Source: Thinopyrum elongatum (lineage: Eukaryota > Streptophyta > Magnoliopsida > Poales > Poaceae). Taken from it: a stretch of DNA of 64,000 nucleotides. Positions 21,966 to 32,569 of the stretch are shown piece after piece. A program made the position numbers and the translations under genes. The notes below the pieces were generated by a model. It had not been told where the DNA came from. It searched no databases and saw only the letters and a list, made by a program, of their open reading frames with translations. The stretch lies in NCBI GenBank assembly GCA_011799875.1, contig CM022302.1:520671229-520735228 (forward strand), written 5' to 3'. How positions within the stretch are numbered: position 1 is the stretch's first letter; the number at the start of each line of letters is the position of its first letter.

Positions 21966-24900
21966 AGTTAGATTTTCGCATCAATTATATGATCTCTTAT
22001 ATAAATGCGCAGTTTCATGGTATATAGTGTCCCTAAATAATTATATGAATTCTAGTATATGAGTGAAGTGTTCGGGGCTGGCTTCGGCCAACGTAGTTCG
22101 AGTAAAATGCACAATCATTTGAAATTTGCAGATTATATTATTCCCAGTATAATTCAATCAGAAATTGGAGTCCTCTTGTCGGAAATCAATCATTTAATAG
22201 GTTTTTCGCCATTCTTCATATGCATACACATGCGTGCAAGTAACATTACACATATAAATGCTGCTTATACAAGTTAATGAACTGTTTATGTACCAACGAA
22301 AATAAGAAAGAACTATATGAGAGAAAAAAGTACCATTCACAAAAGCGAGAAGAAGCATTGTCTGACTATAGAGACAATTTGCCTTGAGAGATTATGATGA
22401 CTAAAACAAGCAAAAGTTACATCTGTAACGATGATACCTCACAACCACATTTTAAATCTTGGAGTTGCTGGTCAGTGACACTCGTTTCCTAAGCACATGG
22501 TAAGTGCAGCAATGTTTCCCTTATTGTTTTGCCAAATAAGAAGTTTGAAATTATTTGCTGATCATAGAGTTTAAGTGCAGCCTTCTTGTCCCTTCTCATT
22601 TTGTGGAATCGGAAGCTTGAAACGTAGAGCAACAAGAAAAGCTTTAGACACAACATATAGCAATCCACCATAAGGAGAAAATTGGCTAAAGTTTCAGAGA
22701 AGAATATAAACAGATGTACAATAATCACGAAGCTATCAGAAAACTTGAGATCCCAACTTAGCAGTATGTTGAATTAGAAACCTCATTAAAATGATATCAT
22801 TGTGACTAAAGTTCCGGGAAAAGAATCCCTACATTTTACACGTATTCTCTTCACTAAGGTAATTTGGTGCATGAAAATACTCTGTCAGTACTCAGATCTT
22901 TGTGCGTGGCTTTAATTGAGCAGGAGAAGGTGTTAATGAAAAATTGGCAACACACGGAATATATAATCGCATTCAGGTGTTTTAAAGTATATTTGCACAT
23001 GTATAATAAATGGAAGTGCTATTTACCTGGATCAAGAGAAGGTCCCTTTACATATTTCTGAAAGTGTTATGTACATGTACTGCGAGATGGTCTATTTACA
23101 TATTTCTGAAAGTGCTAAGGACATGTATACCAAGATCAGATCCTTTTTAGGTACATAAGAGATATTTGCATATGCACGTGAAATGAAAAAAATGCGTTGC
23201 TGCTGCATTCACAAACATTGTGACATGTAAAAACAGTTTCGTGTGCACATACAGCTTGAATGCTAAAAAATATCGGTTATGTTACCAGAAAATCAAGAAC
23301 GCAATGAGGAAGCAAATAAAAAGTTAAAGAAACAACGAATGATATGAAGATGAATAAATATAAAAAAGGCCTTTTAGCTAATGTTGTATCCATATTGTTT
23401 TAGTAGGATAGAAAACAACAATGCTTTTGCTATTTGGTTCATATCATGCCATATAGCACATCTTAACACTATCTACTGCAAGACTACTTCAAACAATGTG
23501 TCCATCTGTTTATAATATAAAAATCTGGGTATGTCCTATAAAAATATGCCAAGGGGTGCTTGCCTCTCTGGTCTCATTTTTTAGATTGGGTCGACCAAAT
23601 TGCGGCAAAGAAACAGTATTCATACAGAGTTGGACCCAAAATCATTAAAACTGGATACCGTCACTACAAAGTTATAGCAAGGAATTAATCAAAGGGGCTC
23701 ACAACCTGAGTTAGAGGGGGAATCAATCAAACTTGCAATTTGAAAAAACTGAGAAGGCCATGCAATTGACGCCCTCAGCTTTAGCGTGGATGAGGCTCAC
23801 AGGCAACTTGGCAGTGAGGTGCAGATGTTGTTATAGATGAGGCAAGGACACTACCACAATGCACAACTTGAGATCTTCACCAAAGATATCACAACTTTGC
23901 TAGATAGTGCTACCAATTTTGACTATGCTATGGTAGGCCTATTTGTCTTGCAAATATATGTAGAGAAGACCAAAAAAACATGTATGACATCAGGAAAAAC
24001 ATCAAGACGGGCGCTAGCCGAGCTAACCTTTGTGAAACGGAGAGATCGGGGTAAGCGATTCATGGCCAAATCAACCAGTTACCAGTCAACTCCAGCTAGC
24101 AGTGCCTCCTAGCTGTGGCTCGGAGGAAGAGGTGCCTGGCCTGAGTGGCGGCCCCAGATCCAGGCGGTCGACAATCAGCCTCGGCACCGACGGCGACCCT
24201 ATCCTCAGTGGTGTGACGATCACCCTCTACAAACAACAATCATTTATATACAGTGAAGACTGATCTTACGCCATGTTGGACGCATAGAATTGATCAGTTA
24301 GCATTCATGATAATCCTTACTTAAACAATGTATCAAAATATTAACATGCAGTCATCTAAAATAAACTATACGTAGAGTTCAATATCTCACCTGTGATACA
24401 AATGTAAGGCTCAATATATCACTAAATGAAAGAAAAGTTGCAAACTGAGCTTGACTCTTAATCGAGGATCCGGTGTTTCTAGAACTCTGCCCTTCTAAAG
24501 GAATATCATCAGGGCTGGAATCCCAACTGTTGATAGAGGAGGTGGAATAACTTGAATATCATTACTACACAAACCTGAACTCTGCCCTTCTAGATTTAGA
24601 GAAGATAACTGTTAGTTTTACACCAATTTCATTAATACACAAACCTGGAATTTGGCACAAAGCTTTAGAACCTCATCATGACCATACAACAAATACCTCA
24701 CAATTCACTACATCAGAGGTTAAGCCAAATTAAAACAATGAAGGAACTAATTCATGACTAATCTGCTCACCCTCCTACAAGAAGTCAAAAGGCAATTAGT
24801 TAAAACTTGTTGTTTCTTCTGCAATCGAATTTATATGGAGTACTCTTCACTCTGAAAAAAACTTGAGGTCTTTAATTCTAGGAATAGGAAAAAACATTGG

Positions 24901-26518
24901 CCATCATCTGGTTGTATTCCGCTCTTTTCTCTCTTTTAAATACATTAATCAATTATTATTCGCTTCGAAGATAGCTAAAGGCCCATGCATCGCTACACAG
25001 AAAAAAAGCATACTACCACAGATTCTTAGAATGTCAGGCTGCAGTCAACTGCTTTGTGCTTGCCCTGACACCCAACTAAGCTTAGCCCAGAGAGCACACA
25101 GTGCTACCTCTACAATTGACCTGCACGCTAGCAACTAAGGACTATAAAAAAACAAAGTGATGCGACATTACATCGAGAAATATACAATGCACGCCAAACT
25201 TAGCCCCCTTGTCCATGTGAAGAAAACTAACATATGAAACAACAAAAGAATCTGAAGCCATGTTAGACCATCTAGTATTACTCGGAATTTATAGTGAAAA
25301 TAGTTGTCTAGATTTTGATAACCGCATGTTTTGCCTACAAGGTTATGATGAATCAGACTATATATACACTTTATTAAAACCAAGGTAATTGTTCTTAACA
25401 TGGCCAAAACAAGAGATGGCAACCAGCATATGTTCTTACCAGCACCAGAAAATGGAAAATAAATGCAACCTTTTATTAGTATACACAAAATATTAAAATG
25501 TCAACTAAGGAAAAAGAAAGTAAAACTAATTAATCTTTCCTTTGAGGAAAGACAGTCAGAAGAAGAATCCATGAAGCCAATTTTTCTTATTTGTACTACT
25601 TTCTGAGTGAGTTGATAACAGAACTCGGTAAAACAAAAAAAGTAATGCCAGATCTCAGTGGCATAAAAATCTTGAATTAAGCTACTTTCCTCGCCCTTTT
25701 GAAGCGGCACACAACCCTGATAAGACTATTCATCACCCAAGTTTCCAAATAAAAAACTGCAAATTACCACCGGTCAACAACCATAACACTGGTTTTTTTT
25801 AGGGACCATAACACTGGTTAACATTAAAAAACACATGAACAAATAATGCAATTCTTATTCAAGCAACACATACAATAAAAGTTATCAGGATATGCACATA
25901 TCCATTCATGATGAAAGAAATCAAAGAGAGGCGATACCCACACTTAGTTTGATGTATTAGATGGAGTGAAGCGTGTCAATGTCATAATATCATATACTTA
26001 GGCATATATCTACACTTTCAGATTTTGTCAAAGAAGTTTTTTAACCTCACTGGTAGTTGCCATTAGCAGTAGAGTAGGACAGTTTAAGGGCAATATATAG
26101 AAAACTGCACGAGTTAGTCAAGAATAAACCTAGAACTAAAGGTTAAAGTCTTCATCGTCACATTCGCATCAAAAGTAGCTAAAAAATTCAAAATATGGAA
26201 CCATTGATTATACTTCGCAGTGTAATGTCCAAACATATCACTAAGCAGTCAAACAAAGATATCTCAGCCTTTCAGAGCTGTACTATAACACTCACGAATC
26301 ATGATATAGTGGTTGAAGAATGGAGCAGGGAAACGGTCTGAATTTACTATAACTTTTGATCGGTTAAATGCCAAAATTTCATCATAAAATTAAGTCTTCC
26401 ATCTGATAAGTAAATAATGGAATTTGATAAGCAATACACTTCATCTCTTGATCTTGCATCAAGGTCTACAACAGAGACTGGAGTTGTCGCAGATGAAAAG
26501 GTAATACAATTGAACCTA
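21966..26518. other. Helitron interior, AT-rich, no gene identified
   Basis: The sequence is mostly AT-rich and intron-like. Short coding-like islands have no family I can name. One is on the minus strand near 22495-22620 (a frame ending in TIRETLLHLPCA). Another is on the plus strand near 23768-23960 (frame with GHYHNAQLEIFTKDITTLLD). A third is a GC-richer patch at 24000-24230. They may be further captured exons. Repeated phrases such as ATTTCTGAAAGTG occur at 23055 and 23102. Confidence 0.35.
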
Positions 26519-26545
26519 CACTAGTAGAAAACAGGACTTTGGTCC

Positions 26546-26766
26546 AAGCTCAATCTACACATTAGTCCTGGTTGCATTACGAACCGGGACTAATGTGAGC
26601 ATTAGTCCCGGCTCGAGCGGCTAGGGCGCTGGGCAGACATTAGTCCCGGTTCAAATGGGACCTTTAGTCCCGGTTCGAGCCACGAACCGGGACTAAAGGG
26701 GTTGAGGCTTTAGTCCCGGTTGGTGTCTCCAACCGGGACTAAAGGTACCAACCGGGACTAAAGCCT
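26546..26766. repeat. Left subterminal repeats of the CACTA element
   Basis: About ten copies of TAGTCCCGGTT or its complement AACCGGGACTA occur, several arranged as perfect hairpins. One is CCTTTAGTCCCGGTT...AACCGGGACTAAAGG around 26672-26700. Such arrays are the transposase-binding subterminal regions of CACTA elements; that role is inferred from the family. Confidence 0.85.
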
Positions 26767-27080
26767 TTTACCACATTAAACTTGGAAAAATCATCCTAAT
26801 TCAGAAAAATACAAATAATATATCAAAATTTGCAGAAAAAAAAAGATTTGTCCTAAGAAACAACAAGTTTTCCGTTTCGACAATTTTTTAAAATCACCAA
26901 ATTCCAAAGGAAAAATAGAGTTTTTGGACGTTTTAGACGTTTTAGGGTTAGGTTTCTAAGTTTAGGGTTTAGGGCAAGGGTTTAGATTTCTAAGTTTAGG
27001 GTTAGGTATTAGGGTTTGAACCTTTAATGTTTACTGTTTAGAATAGAGTTTCGGACGTTTTAAGTCCCGGGTTTACGGTT

Positions 27081-27597
27081 TTCAGAGTTCATTTGTAGTG
27101 CTTTTTAATTTCAGGCTAATTTAGCTCGAAGAATCATTAAATGCATGAAAAAATAGCAAATAAAGTCAAAAATGGTTGAAATTTAAGGATGTGGCTTTGA
27201 ATGGTTCATATTGAACACACAAAAATTTTGGAGTTGAAATAAGATTAAAAAAATGAAATGTCTTTGTAACAGCTGAGTTTTCGTCCGAAACCCTGTTACT
27301 TCGAAAGAGATGGTCCAGTTTGTACACGTAGTGCATCCAGTTTTTGCCATAACCCTCTCAACTTTTTAGCATAAGCTATTTGGGTGAAATGATGATACCA
27401 TGCCAAGTTTCAATCTTTTCAGAGTTCATTTGTAGTGCTTTTCAATTTCAGGCTAATTTAGCTCAAAGAATCATTAAATGCATGAAAAATAGCAAATGAA
27501 GTCAAAAAGGGTTGAAATTGATGGATGTGGCTTTGAATGGTTCATATTGAACACACAAAAATTCTTCAGTTCATATAAGTTTAAAAAAATGAAATGT
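27081..27597. repeat. Direct repeat inside the CACTA element (337-bp offset)
   Basis: TTCAGAGTTCATTTGTAGTG begins a roughly 180-bp block at 27081-27260 that recurs at 27418-27597. It includes AATCATTAAATGCATGAAAA and GAATGGTTCATATTGAACAC. The copies differ by scattered changes. Confidence 0.85.
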
Positions 27598-28183
27598 GGT
27601 CAAACTCTTGTCAAACTGTGGTCAAACTACTTATTCAATAAATATTAGTGTTACTAAATAATTATTGTTTTTTAGAATAATAGTTTCAAACTCAAACGGT
27701 GAAGCGTGTGACATCATGGTCACATTTTTCTGATAATAATGGATATATTATTTGTCAAATTTTGATTTACAGATTTAAAGATATTAAATGAACAAATGGC
27801 ATAATAATAATAATAAAATCCTTCGAGATGTAGTTATGTTACTACATCTACTAGTTAGGAAAATTAAAATGCATAAATTTCGACATGTTTTGCAAAAAAG
27901 TGTTATGAAAAAGTAAAACGGCTATAACTTTTGCATACGATGTCGAAAAAAAAACGTATAATATATCAAAATGTTCAGCACGAAAATCCGGTTCCGATTT
28001 CGACCGCCGTAGGCCGTTTTGCAAATTTTTAGAATCCTCAAATTCTGAAAGAAAAAAAAGTTATCCTCAAATTTAAGTTTTTTTGAAATTTTGGTCAAAC
28101 TCTGGTCAAACTACTTATTCAAGAAATATTAGTGTTACTAATTAATTATGGTTTTTTAGAATAATAGTTTCAAACTCAAACGG
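27598..28183. repeat. Second direct repeat pair inside the CACTA element
   Basis: The block with GTCAAACTACTTATTCAA, ATATTAGTGTTACTAA and AATAGTTTCAAACTCAAACG occurs at about 27600-27702 and again at about 28091-28183. The spacing is about 480 bp. Confidence 0.8.
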
Positions 28184-28280
28184 TGCTTCATGCTCAAGTT
28201 CAACTCCTAAGGGTTAATAGGATTGACAGCTTACTATTGTCAGGAAAACAGCAAGTGCAGACTTGGAAACTAGGGAGAAT

Positions 28281-28352
28281 AGAACTCGGAAGTTAAGCGT
28301 GCTTAGGCTGGGGTAGTGAGAGGATGGGTGACTAGCCGGGAAGTTAGACGAT
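28281..28352 (+). pseudogene. 5S-rRNA-like segment within the CACTA element
   Basis: The stretch starts AGAACTCGGAAGTTAAGCGT and continues with GCTTAGGC and then GGATGGGTGAC...CGGGAAGT. In order and spacing this follows plant 5S rRNA from about nt 40 to the region near nt 110. It covers the A box (AAGTTAAGCGTGC), intermediate element and C box (GGATGGGTGACC...GGGAAGT) of the Pol III internal control region. By eye roughly three quarters of positions agree. The first third and the extreme 3' end of a 5S gene are not recognisable, so it is a fragment and not a functional rRNA gene. Confidence 0.75.
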
Positions 28353-28509
28353 TTGGAATGAGTGGTACATAGTTGAGCAGTGATGAGAGGTGATTAGAGA
28401 TTAAATTGTCAAATAATTCAGAAATTTGAAAATCGGAAAAAAATTCAAAAAAAAATTCAAAAATTTTTTTTTTCAAAAAAATTCAGAAAAACCAAATTCC
28501 AAAAAAATT

Positions 28510-28660
28510 TCTTTAGTCCCGGTTGGTGTTAAGTGGAGCTCCAGAAACCGGCCGCGTGGAGCTCCTTTAGTCCCGGTTTGTAAGCAAACCGGGACTAAAG
28601 GTTTTGGGCTTTAGTCCCGACCCTTTAGTCCCGGTTCCAGAACAGGTTCTAAAGGCCCGT
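28510..28660. repeat. Right subterminal repeats of the CACTA element
   Basis: Copies of TTTAGTCCCGGTT and AACCGGGACTAAAGG recur here, including the hairpin CTTTAGTCCCGGTTTG/CAAACCGGGACTAAAGG near 28564-28602. They mirror the left subterminal array. Confidence 0.85.
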
Positions 28661-28672
28661 TTTCTACTAGTG

Positions 28673-29285
28673 CTATGTTAACATTATATTCAGTTCTTTG
28701 ATTATCTCACCTATCCTGGGTTGATCTTTTGGAGCTACTGTTTGGAAGATAGAATACATACTACTATCAGAACCAACAAAAGAAATTTTGAGAAGTAGAC
28801 AAAGAAATATGTGTAAGGCAATACCATTACCTGACCATTCAAGAACCTTGGTGCAATGTGCACTGAATTTCCACGAACCACAATACGAACTACATTTGAT
28901 GTTACGATTTGCTCCAATTTTTTCAAGAGAGATCATCGAGAAAGGCATTGGCAGCCTTAAACCAAACAACAAACAAATCAAATTACACTAAAACAATTAT
29001 GAAATTCTACACACTACCACAAAATGTTACAAATTGAGAATTAAACATGCACTTCTTAATATACGGATGCTACTGTATGTAATATGTGACTTCACAGAGT
29101 CCCTACAGAAAATTCAAAAACTGTTATGTTTCACTGACGATGGAAACAGAGGAATGGTTCTTACATGTTGGGGTACATCATAATACACATTTCCAAAACC
29201 AGTTGTCATTAAGGGTACTTAATCAGAACATCAAGCATCACAATGAACAGAAAAGAATGATAAGGTTGTTGTTCTAATGCTAAAC
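28673..29285. other. Helitron interior around exon-like fragment
   Basis: This is mostly AT-rich intron-like sequence on the minus strand, apart from the exon-like block at 28831-28955. The bases immediately after the CACTA element look like the continuation of an intron interrupted by it. Confidence 0.35.
28831..28955 (-). pseudogene. Exon-like captured fragment, gene not recognised
   Basis: On the minus strand a splice acceptor (TTTAAG|GCTGCC) at 28956 opens a 125-nt block ending at a splice donor (GGTCAG|GTAATG) at 28831. One frame reads LEQIVTSNVVRIVVRGNSV followed by HIAPRFLNGQ. Upstream in the block the frame appears shifted. The block looks like a real exon of a host gene carried by the Helitron. 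I do not recognise the family. Confidence 0.45.
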
Positions 29286-29455
29286 CTGGTTTTTGGCAGC
29301 CTTGGCCATCCTGCAGAACTCCTTGTGCATGGCGGTCTAATGGTGGAAGGAGGCAGGCTTGTCCTTCTTCTATTCTCTGTCTTGGTTGTCGAGAGGACCA
29401 GATAACCTCCTTATCAACATCTGGCTGCACCGTCAGAATCTTCTTGTTTTACCAA
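29286..29455 (-). pseudogene. Captured eL28 (60S ribosomal protein L28) exon, frameshifted
   Basis: Minus-strand frames give pieces of the C-terminal half of eL28: an NKK..LTVQP region, a 'TTKT' piece, 'KPASFHH', and MHKEFCRMAKAAKNQ ending at a splice donor (AACCAG|GTTTAG) at 29286. Plant eL28 has the KxxKPASLYHKS...MKKEFxRMAKAVKNQV order at this place. At least two frameshifts separate the pieces. The next expected exon (VADNYYRPDLTKAAL...) is not seen, so the capture is partial. Confidence 0.75.
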
Positions 29456-29567
29456 GCATGAAAATCACACCAAGCACCAAACCAATCTGTCAGCGGCACA
29501 AGAGACATCCATAATACAACCGACCATAAGAGAGCAACAACCACTGACCAGAATACTTGTCATAGTG

Positions 29568-29665
29568 TCATCGTGAAAAGTTGTTGGGCTTCCTTGCCGA
29601 ACTGAACCTTGGCATTGTTGTTGCCAAAGTGCTTGATTAGGAAGCAGTTGGTCTTGACAAGCTCC
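29568..29665 (-). pseudogene. Captured eL28 exon (N-terminal part)
   Basis: After an acceptor (CTGTTCAG|GGAG) at 29666 the minus strand encodes ELVKTNCFLIKHFGNNNAKV and then QFGKEAQQLFT. This closely matches the N-terminal region of plant 60S ribosomal protein eL28 (E-[IL]-V-K-x-N-N-C-F-L-[VI]-K-x-F-G...KVQF-x-KE). An intron of about 110 bp separates it from the exon at 29286-29455. The retained intron shows capture from genomic DNA and not from a processed mRNA. Confidence 0.8.
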
Positions 29666-29699
29666 CTGAACAGATTATGCAAACTCACCGCGATTTATC

Positions 29700-30673
29700 C
29701 GGACCTAAACATCATATCAACCAAAGAATATATGAAGCCCAACAGGAAAAGGAGACAAGATGTAGCTACAAGTGTAAGTGTGTAACGATTCTGAAGTTTC
29801 AATCTCACTATAGCAGGGCTTCTGCACAGTGGCGGCGGCTCGGATTCTTGCTGGCGATGGCCTAATGCGCGTCAGAAAACGACGGCTGTGTAGATGCAGC
29901 GGAGGTACTGAATCTTGTATAGATTGAAGAGAAAAGAGAGAACAAGGTGGCTCACGGGAAAAGATTCAGAAGGCGTCAGAAGCAGCCAGCAACATCAGGG
30001 AGTAAGGCGTCGGCAGCAGCCAGTAACCCCAGGGCATAAGGCGCCCGCGTCGGCAGCCCCAGGCCGGGGCGTGCGGGGCCCCTGCCGAGCGGAAAATCGG
30101 CGGGCGGCCGGCGCAACCCCTGGTTCGCAGGCCTCGGGGGCGGCGGCTTCTACGGCCGTCTCAACCCCAGGTCGGCAGGCGCGGGGGCGTGCGGCTTCCG
30201 CCGGCTTCGGCGGCATTAGAGGTCCGGAGAATCGGGGCGTGCGCGGGGGTTTGCGGCTTCCGCCGAGTCCGGAGAATCGGTGGGCGGAGGGTACGGCGGG
30301 GTGCGGCTGAGAGGATGAAGGGGAGACAAGGAATGGCGGTTTGGCAGTGCGGAGTGTCTAGGGAGCGCGGGGGGGGGGGGGGGGGGGGGGGGGGTGGGGG
30401 GGGGGGGGGGGAGTGGCGGACGGGACTTCGGCCCTGCGCTCGCGTCGCAGCAGATGAGGAGCGGCGGGGGCGTCGGAGACAGAACGTGTGGTTTGTTCTT
30501 TCAGCGGAGTCGTGCGTGTGGTTTGAATACGAGGACGTGGGTACGGAGGATTAGTGGCTTGTTCAACGGCTTGTTGTGTTAACCATGGAAGACTTTTGGG
30601 CCTTTAGATCTTGTAGATGAATGCGCCTGATTGTTTGAATCTGCCCCCTCTCCTGCTTTTATAGGGGTGGTAG
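29700..30673 (-). other. GC-rich promoter/5'UTR-like block at the Helitron 5' end
   Basis: Between 29880 and 30560 the composition is strongly GC-rich, with CG dinucleotides and duplicated phrases. 'GGTCCGGAGAATCGG' near 30221 and 'AGTCCGGAGAATCGG' near 30266 are about 45 bp apart. A long G-run also lies here. It lies directly upstream, on the minus strand, of the eL28 exons and may be their captured or fused promoter. A minus-strand frame at 30216-29995 is Ala/Pro/Arg-rich and not a recognised protein. Confidence 0.4.
30369..30411 (+). repeat. Poly(G) tract, 26 G + T + 16 G
   Basis: There are 26 consecutive G (30369-30394), a T at 30395, then 16 G to 30411. The tract is capable of quadruplex formation and also prone to sequencing or assembly length errors. 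Confidence 0.9.
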
Positions 30674-31089
30674 ATGTGTCAGTCAAATGTATGTATACAC
30701 ACGAAATATACAAAGGGATGAGATAATTGACGAATGTTATGAATACTAGTAGAATGCCCGTGCATAGCCACGGCCATTTTTTTAATATTATATATAAAGA
30801 TAATGCATATTAATCTCTATCTCCCCATATTATGCAAAAAATTGCACATATATATAAATACACCAGTTTTATTATCATGTGTAACATAAAACAAAGAAGA
30901 AGAATTATTTGTATGCATCTCTTTTGATTGTGTAAAATTCGATGAGTTATTAGTCCCGCCTATCATCAATACGTTAGTGCTTATGTCAGCTGACATTTTC
31001 AAAGCATTATCCGAATCCATCAGTTTTATATATGATCTAAAAAGGTGAAACAATAAACGTACATTAAAATAAGCTCTTATAAACTTAAA

Positions 31090-31437
31090 GAGAAATATTA
31101 TGCCCGCGCCCCTCCTCTCCCCGGCAGGGCTTCGCCCGTACATCTGGCATGAAGGGCAGCCGGATCCGGTCGGGAGGTGCAGAAGGGCTCCCCGTCATCC
31201 GTTCGCGCCGGCCACGTAGCTGGCCCGTCCGAATCTGGTTGGTGACCTCTGGCACAGCGGTGTGGTGAGGCAAGAAGGAAGGAGGACATCCTCGTCGCAA
31301 GGTCTTCTACCTTAGCCGAGCCGCGCCGTTGATCTCCATGGCGAGGCCCTCCTAGTTGGTGGTGAAGTGGCCGAAGCTGGACCGAGGCCAAGCGTGACAA
31401 GCTACTCGAGACGCTGCAGCTGTGAGTGCCCCCTAAA
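31090..31437 (+). other. GC-rich exon-like block, gene not recognised
   Basis: This GC-rich stretch ends in a good splice donor (CTGCAGCT|GTGAGTGCC) near 31422. The frame just before it reads WTEAKRDKLLETLQL. No family is recognised and stops occur in the same frame upstream. It may be a captured first exon in plus orientation. Confidence 0.35.
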
Positions 31438-31441
31438 TCCA

Positions 31442-31470
31442 CCCCCCCCCCCCCCCCCCCCCCCCCCCCC
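31442..31470 (+). repeat. Poly(C) tract, 29 C
   Basis: Twenty-nine consecutive C follow the exon-like GC-rich block directly. This is a second long G/C homopolymer about 1.0 kb from the poly(G) tract and of opposite strand polarity. Confidence 0.9.
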
Positions 31471-32569
31471 GCGTCTGTTATAGCCTTAGGCAACTCTAGG
31501 GGTTTCATTCTGGTTCGTGTTGGTGGTCGGCCAGGGAAGCAGATTTGCTCTTGCGCATTGCTCTGCTAAATGTGAAGATTTCTCTGTTTTCCATGATTTA
31601 TCCTGCTGGCCAGGTTAGGGTTTTGTTGGTGTACATGGTGTATGTCTTCAGCTGCGAAGAGAGTGATTTTGTCAAGGGATTCAGCTATAGTTTTTTGACA
31701 GAAAAACTGTGATTTTGGTAAGGGTTCAGCTATATTTATACAGTCACATTTGTTAAGAGTAAGAGAGGATGTAAACTGATGGTATTTCTATAACTTCCCT
31801 CTGTCTTTTTGTCTGTTATAGGTTTCAGAGTTAAATTTAGAAGCATTTGTTAGCTTGGAAACTGTGATACAGGTATACCTCGTACTTATCTTCGTATTAC
31901 CAAATCTCAGCAAAGTGCTAGTAAGCAAAATGCTCGAATATTTATGCTGCTGCCAGCATGGCTGCCCTTCCTCTCAATTAGTTTTCTGGATGATATTTCA
32001 GTGAAGCAATGGATATAATCTGCACGCATGTGCTCATATGCTCATTCTATGGTGCCTTTTTAGTTGTCGTGAAACCTGTATTAAACATCTAATGAAAATG
32101 CTTTATGTGACAGTAGAAGAAATCAAAGCCGTGGTACATGTGCTGAAGTTTTTTGCCCCTAATTTTTTCTTTCTTTCTTGGAACTTTGATATACACTGAA
32201 GTGGTTTGTGCTTGCTCATGCACTAACTGGTGTGCAATACCAGCTTCACTGGACTATCACATTTGTGATTGAGCCAATTGTCCTCATTTCTCCATAATTG
32301 TACAATTAAGAATTTAAGATTTTATTTCTGTTTATAGCGAATGATTTGTTAGGTTCTAGGCATCTCATTTACCCTATGTAAAGGAAAGATAGTGTTTGCA
32401 TTCAATTATCTTTGTTTCTTTCAGCAGAGCAACTTCCCTGGGGATGACAAAAGAATTCGATCCACAAATTCTTTTGAATTTTTCATTTCGCATCTTTGGT
32501 CCTAACTTTGAGCAGTCTAAATAAGATCGTGTGGTTTTTAAAATTGATAATTTATTTTTATTACGCGAA
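31471..32569. other. Intron-like AT-rich sequence in the Helitron
   Basis: T-rich DNA with no protein-like frame or repeat structure that I can support. It is compatible with plus-strand introns between the exon-like blocks on either side. Confidence 0.3.

Larger units (their letters stand above)
26519..28672. mobile_element. Non-autonomous CACTA transposon (2154 bp)
   Basis: The left end is CACTAGTAGAAAACAGG. The right end reads CACTAGTAGAAAACGGG on the minus strand. CTA flanks both sides (26516-26518 and 28673-28675), the 3-bp duplication expected of CACTA elements. The subterminal zones are packed with direct and inverted copies of TAGTCCCGGTT. The interior is AT-rich with internal duplications and a 5S-rRNA-like segment. 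No transposase is present. It sits inside the Helitron at 21341-30674. Confidence 0.92.
21341..30674 (-). mobile_element. Gene-capturing Helitron, minus strand (9.3 kb with nested insertions)
   Basis: On the minus strand the element starts at 30674 as TCTACCACCCCTATAAAAGC, preceded by A, and ends at 21341 as a palindrome (ACGTGCATTGCACGT), GCATGCTTA, then CTAG followed by T. TC start, CTAG end with an upstream hairpin, and an A/T target are all present. The ends resemble those of the Helitrons at 14909-16058 and 30746-40467. It has no Rep/helicase of its own that I can see. It carries a GC-rich promoter-like block near its 5' end (29880-30600), a captured eL28 gene fragment, another exon-like fragment, a foldback element and a CACTA insertion. 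It is a typical non-autonomous host-gene-carrying Helitron. Confidence 0.72.

Noticed and set aside
26546..26766. CRISPR-like or miRNA array from regularly repeated TAGTCCCGGTT hairpins
   Set aside because: The repeats are CACTA subterminal binding motifs in mixed orientation with irregular spacing, and the DNA is eukaryotic.
28281..28352. Functional 5S rRNA gene
   Set aside because: Only the middle and 3' part is recognisable, several conserved positions differ, and it lies within a transposon.
30189..30554. Gly-run frame on the plus strand
   Set aside because: It is a translation of the poly(G) tract and flanking GC-rich DNA.
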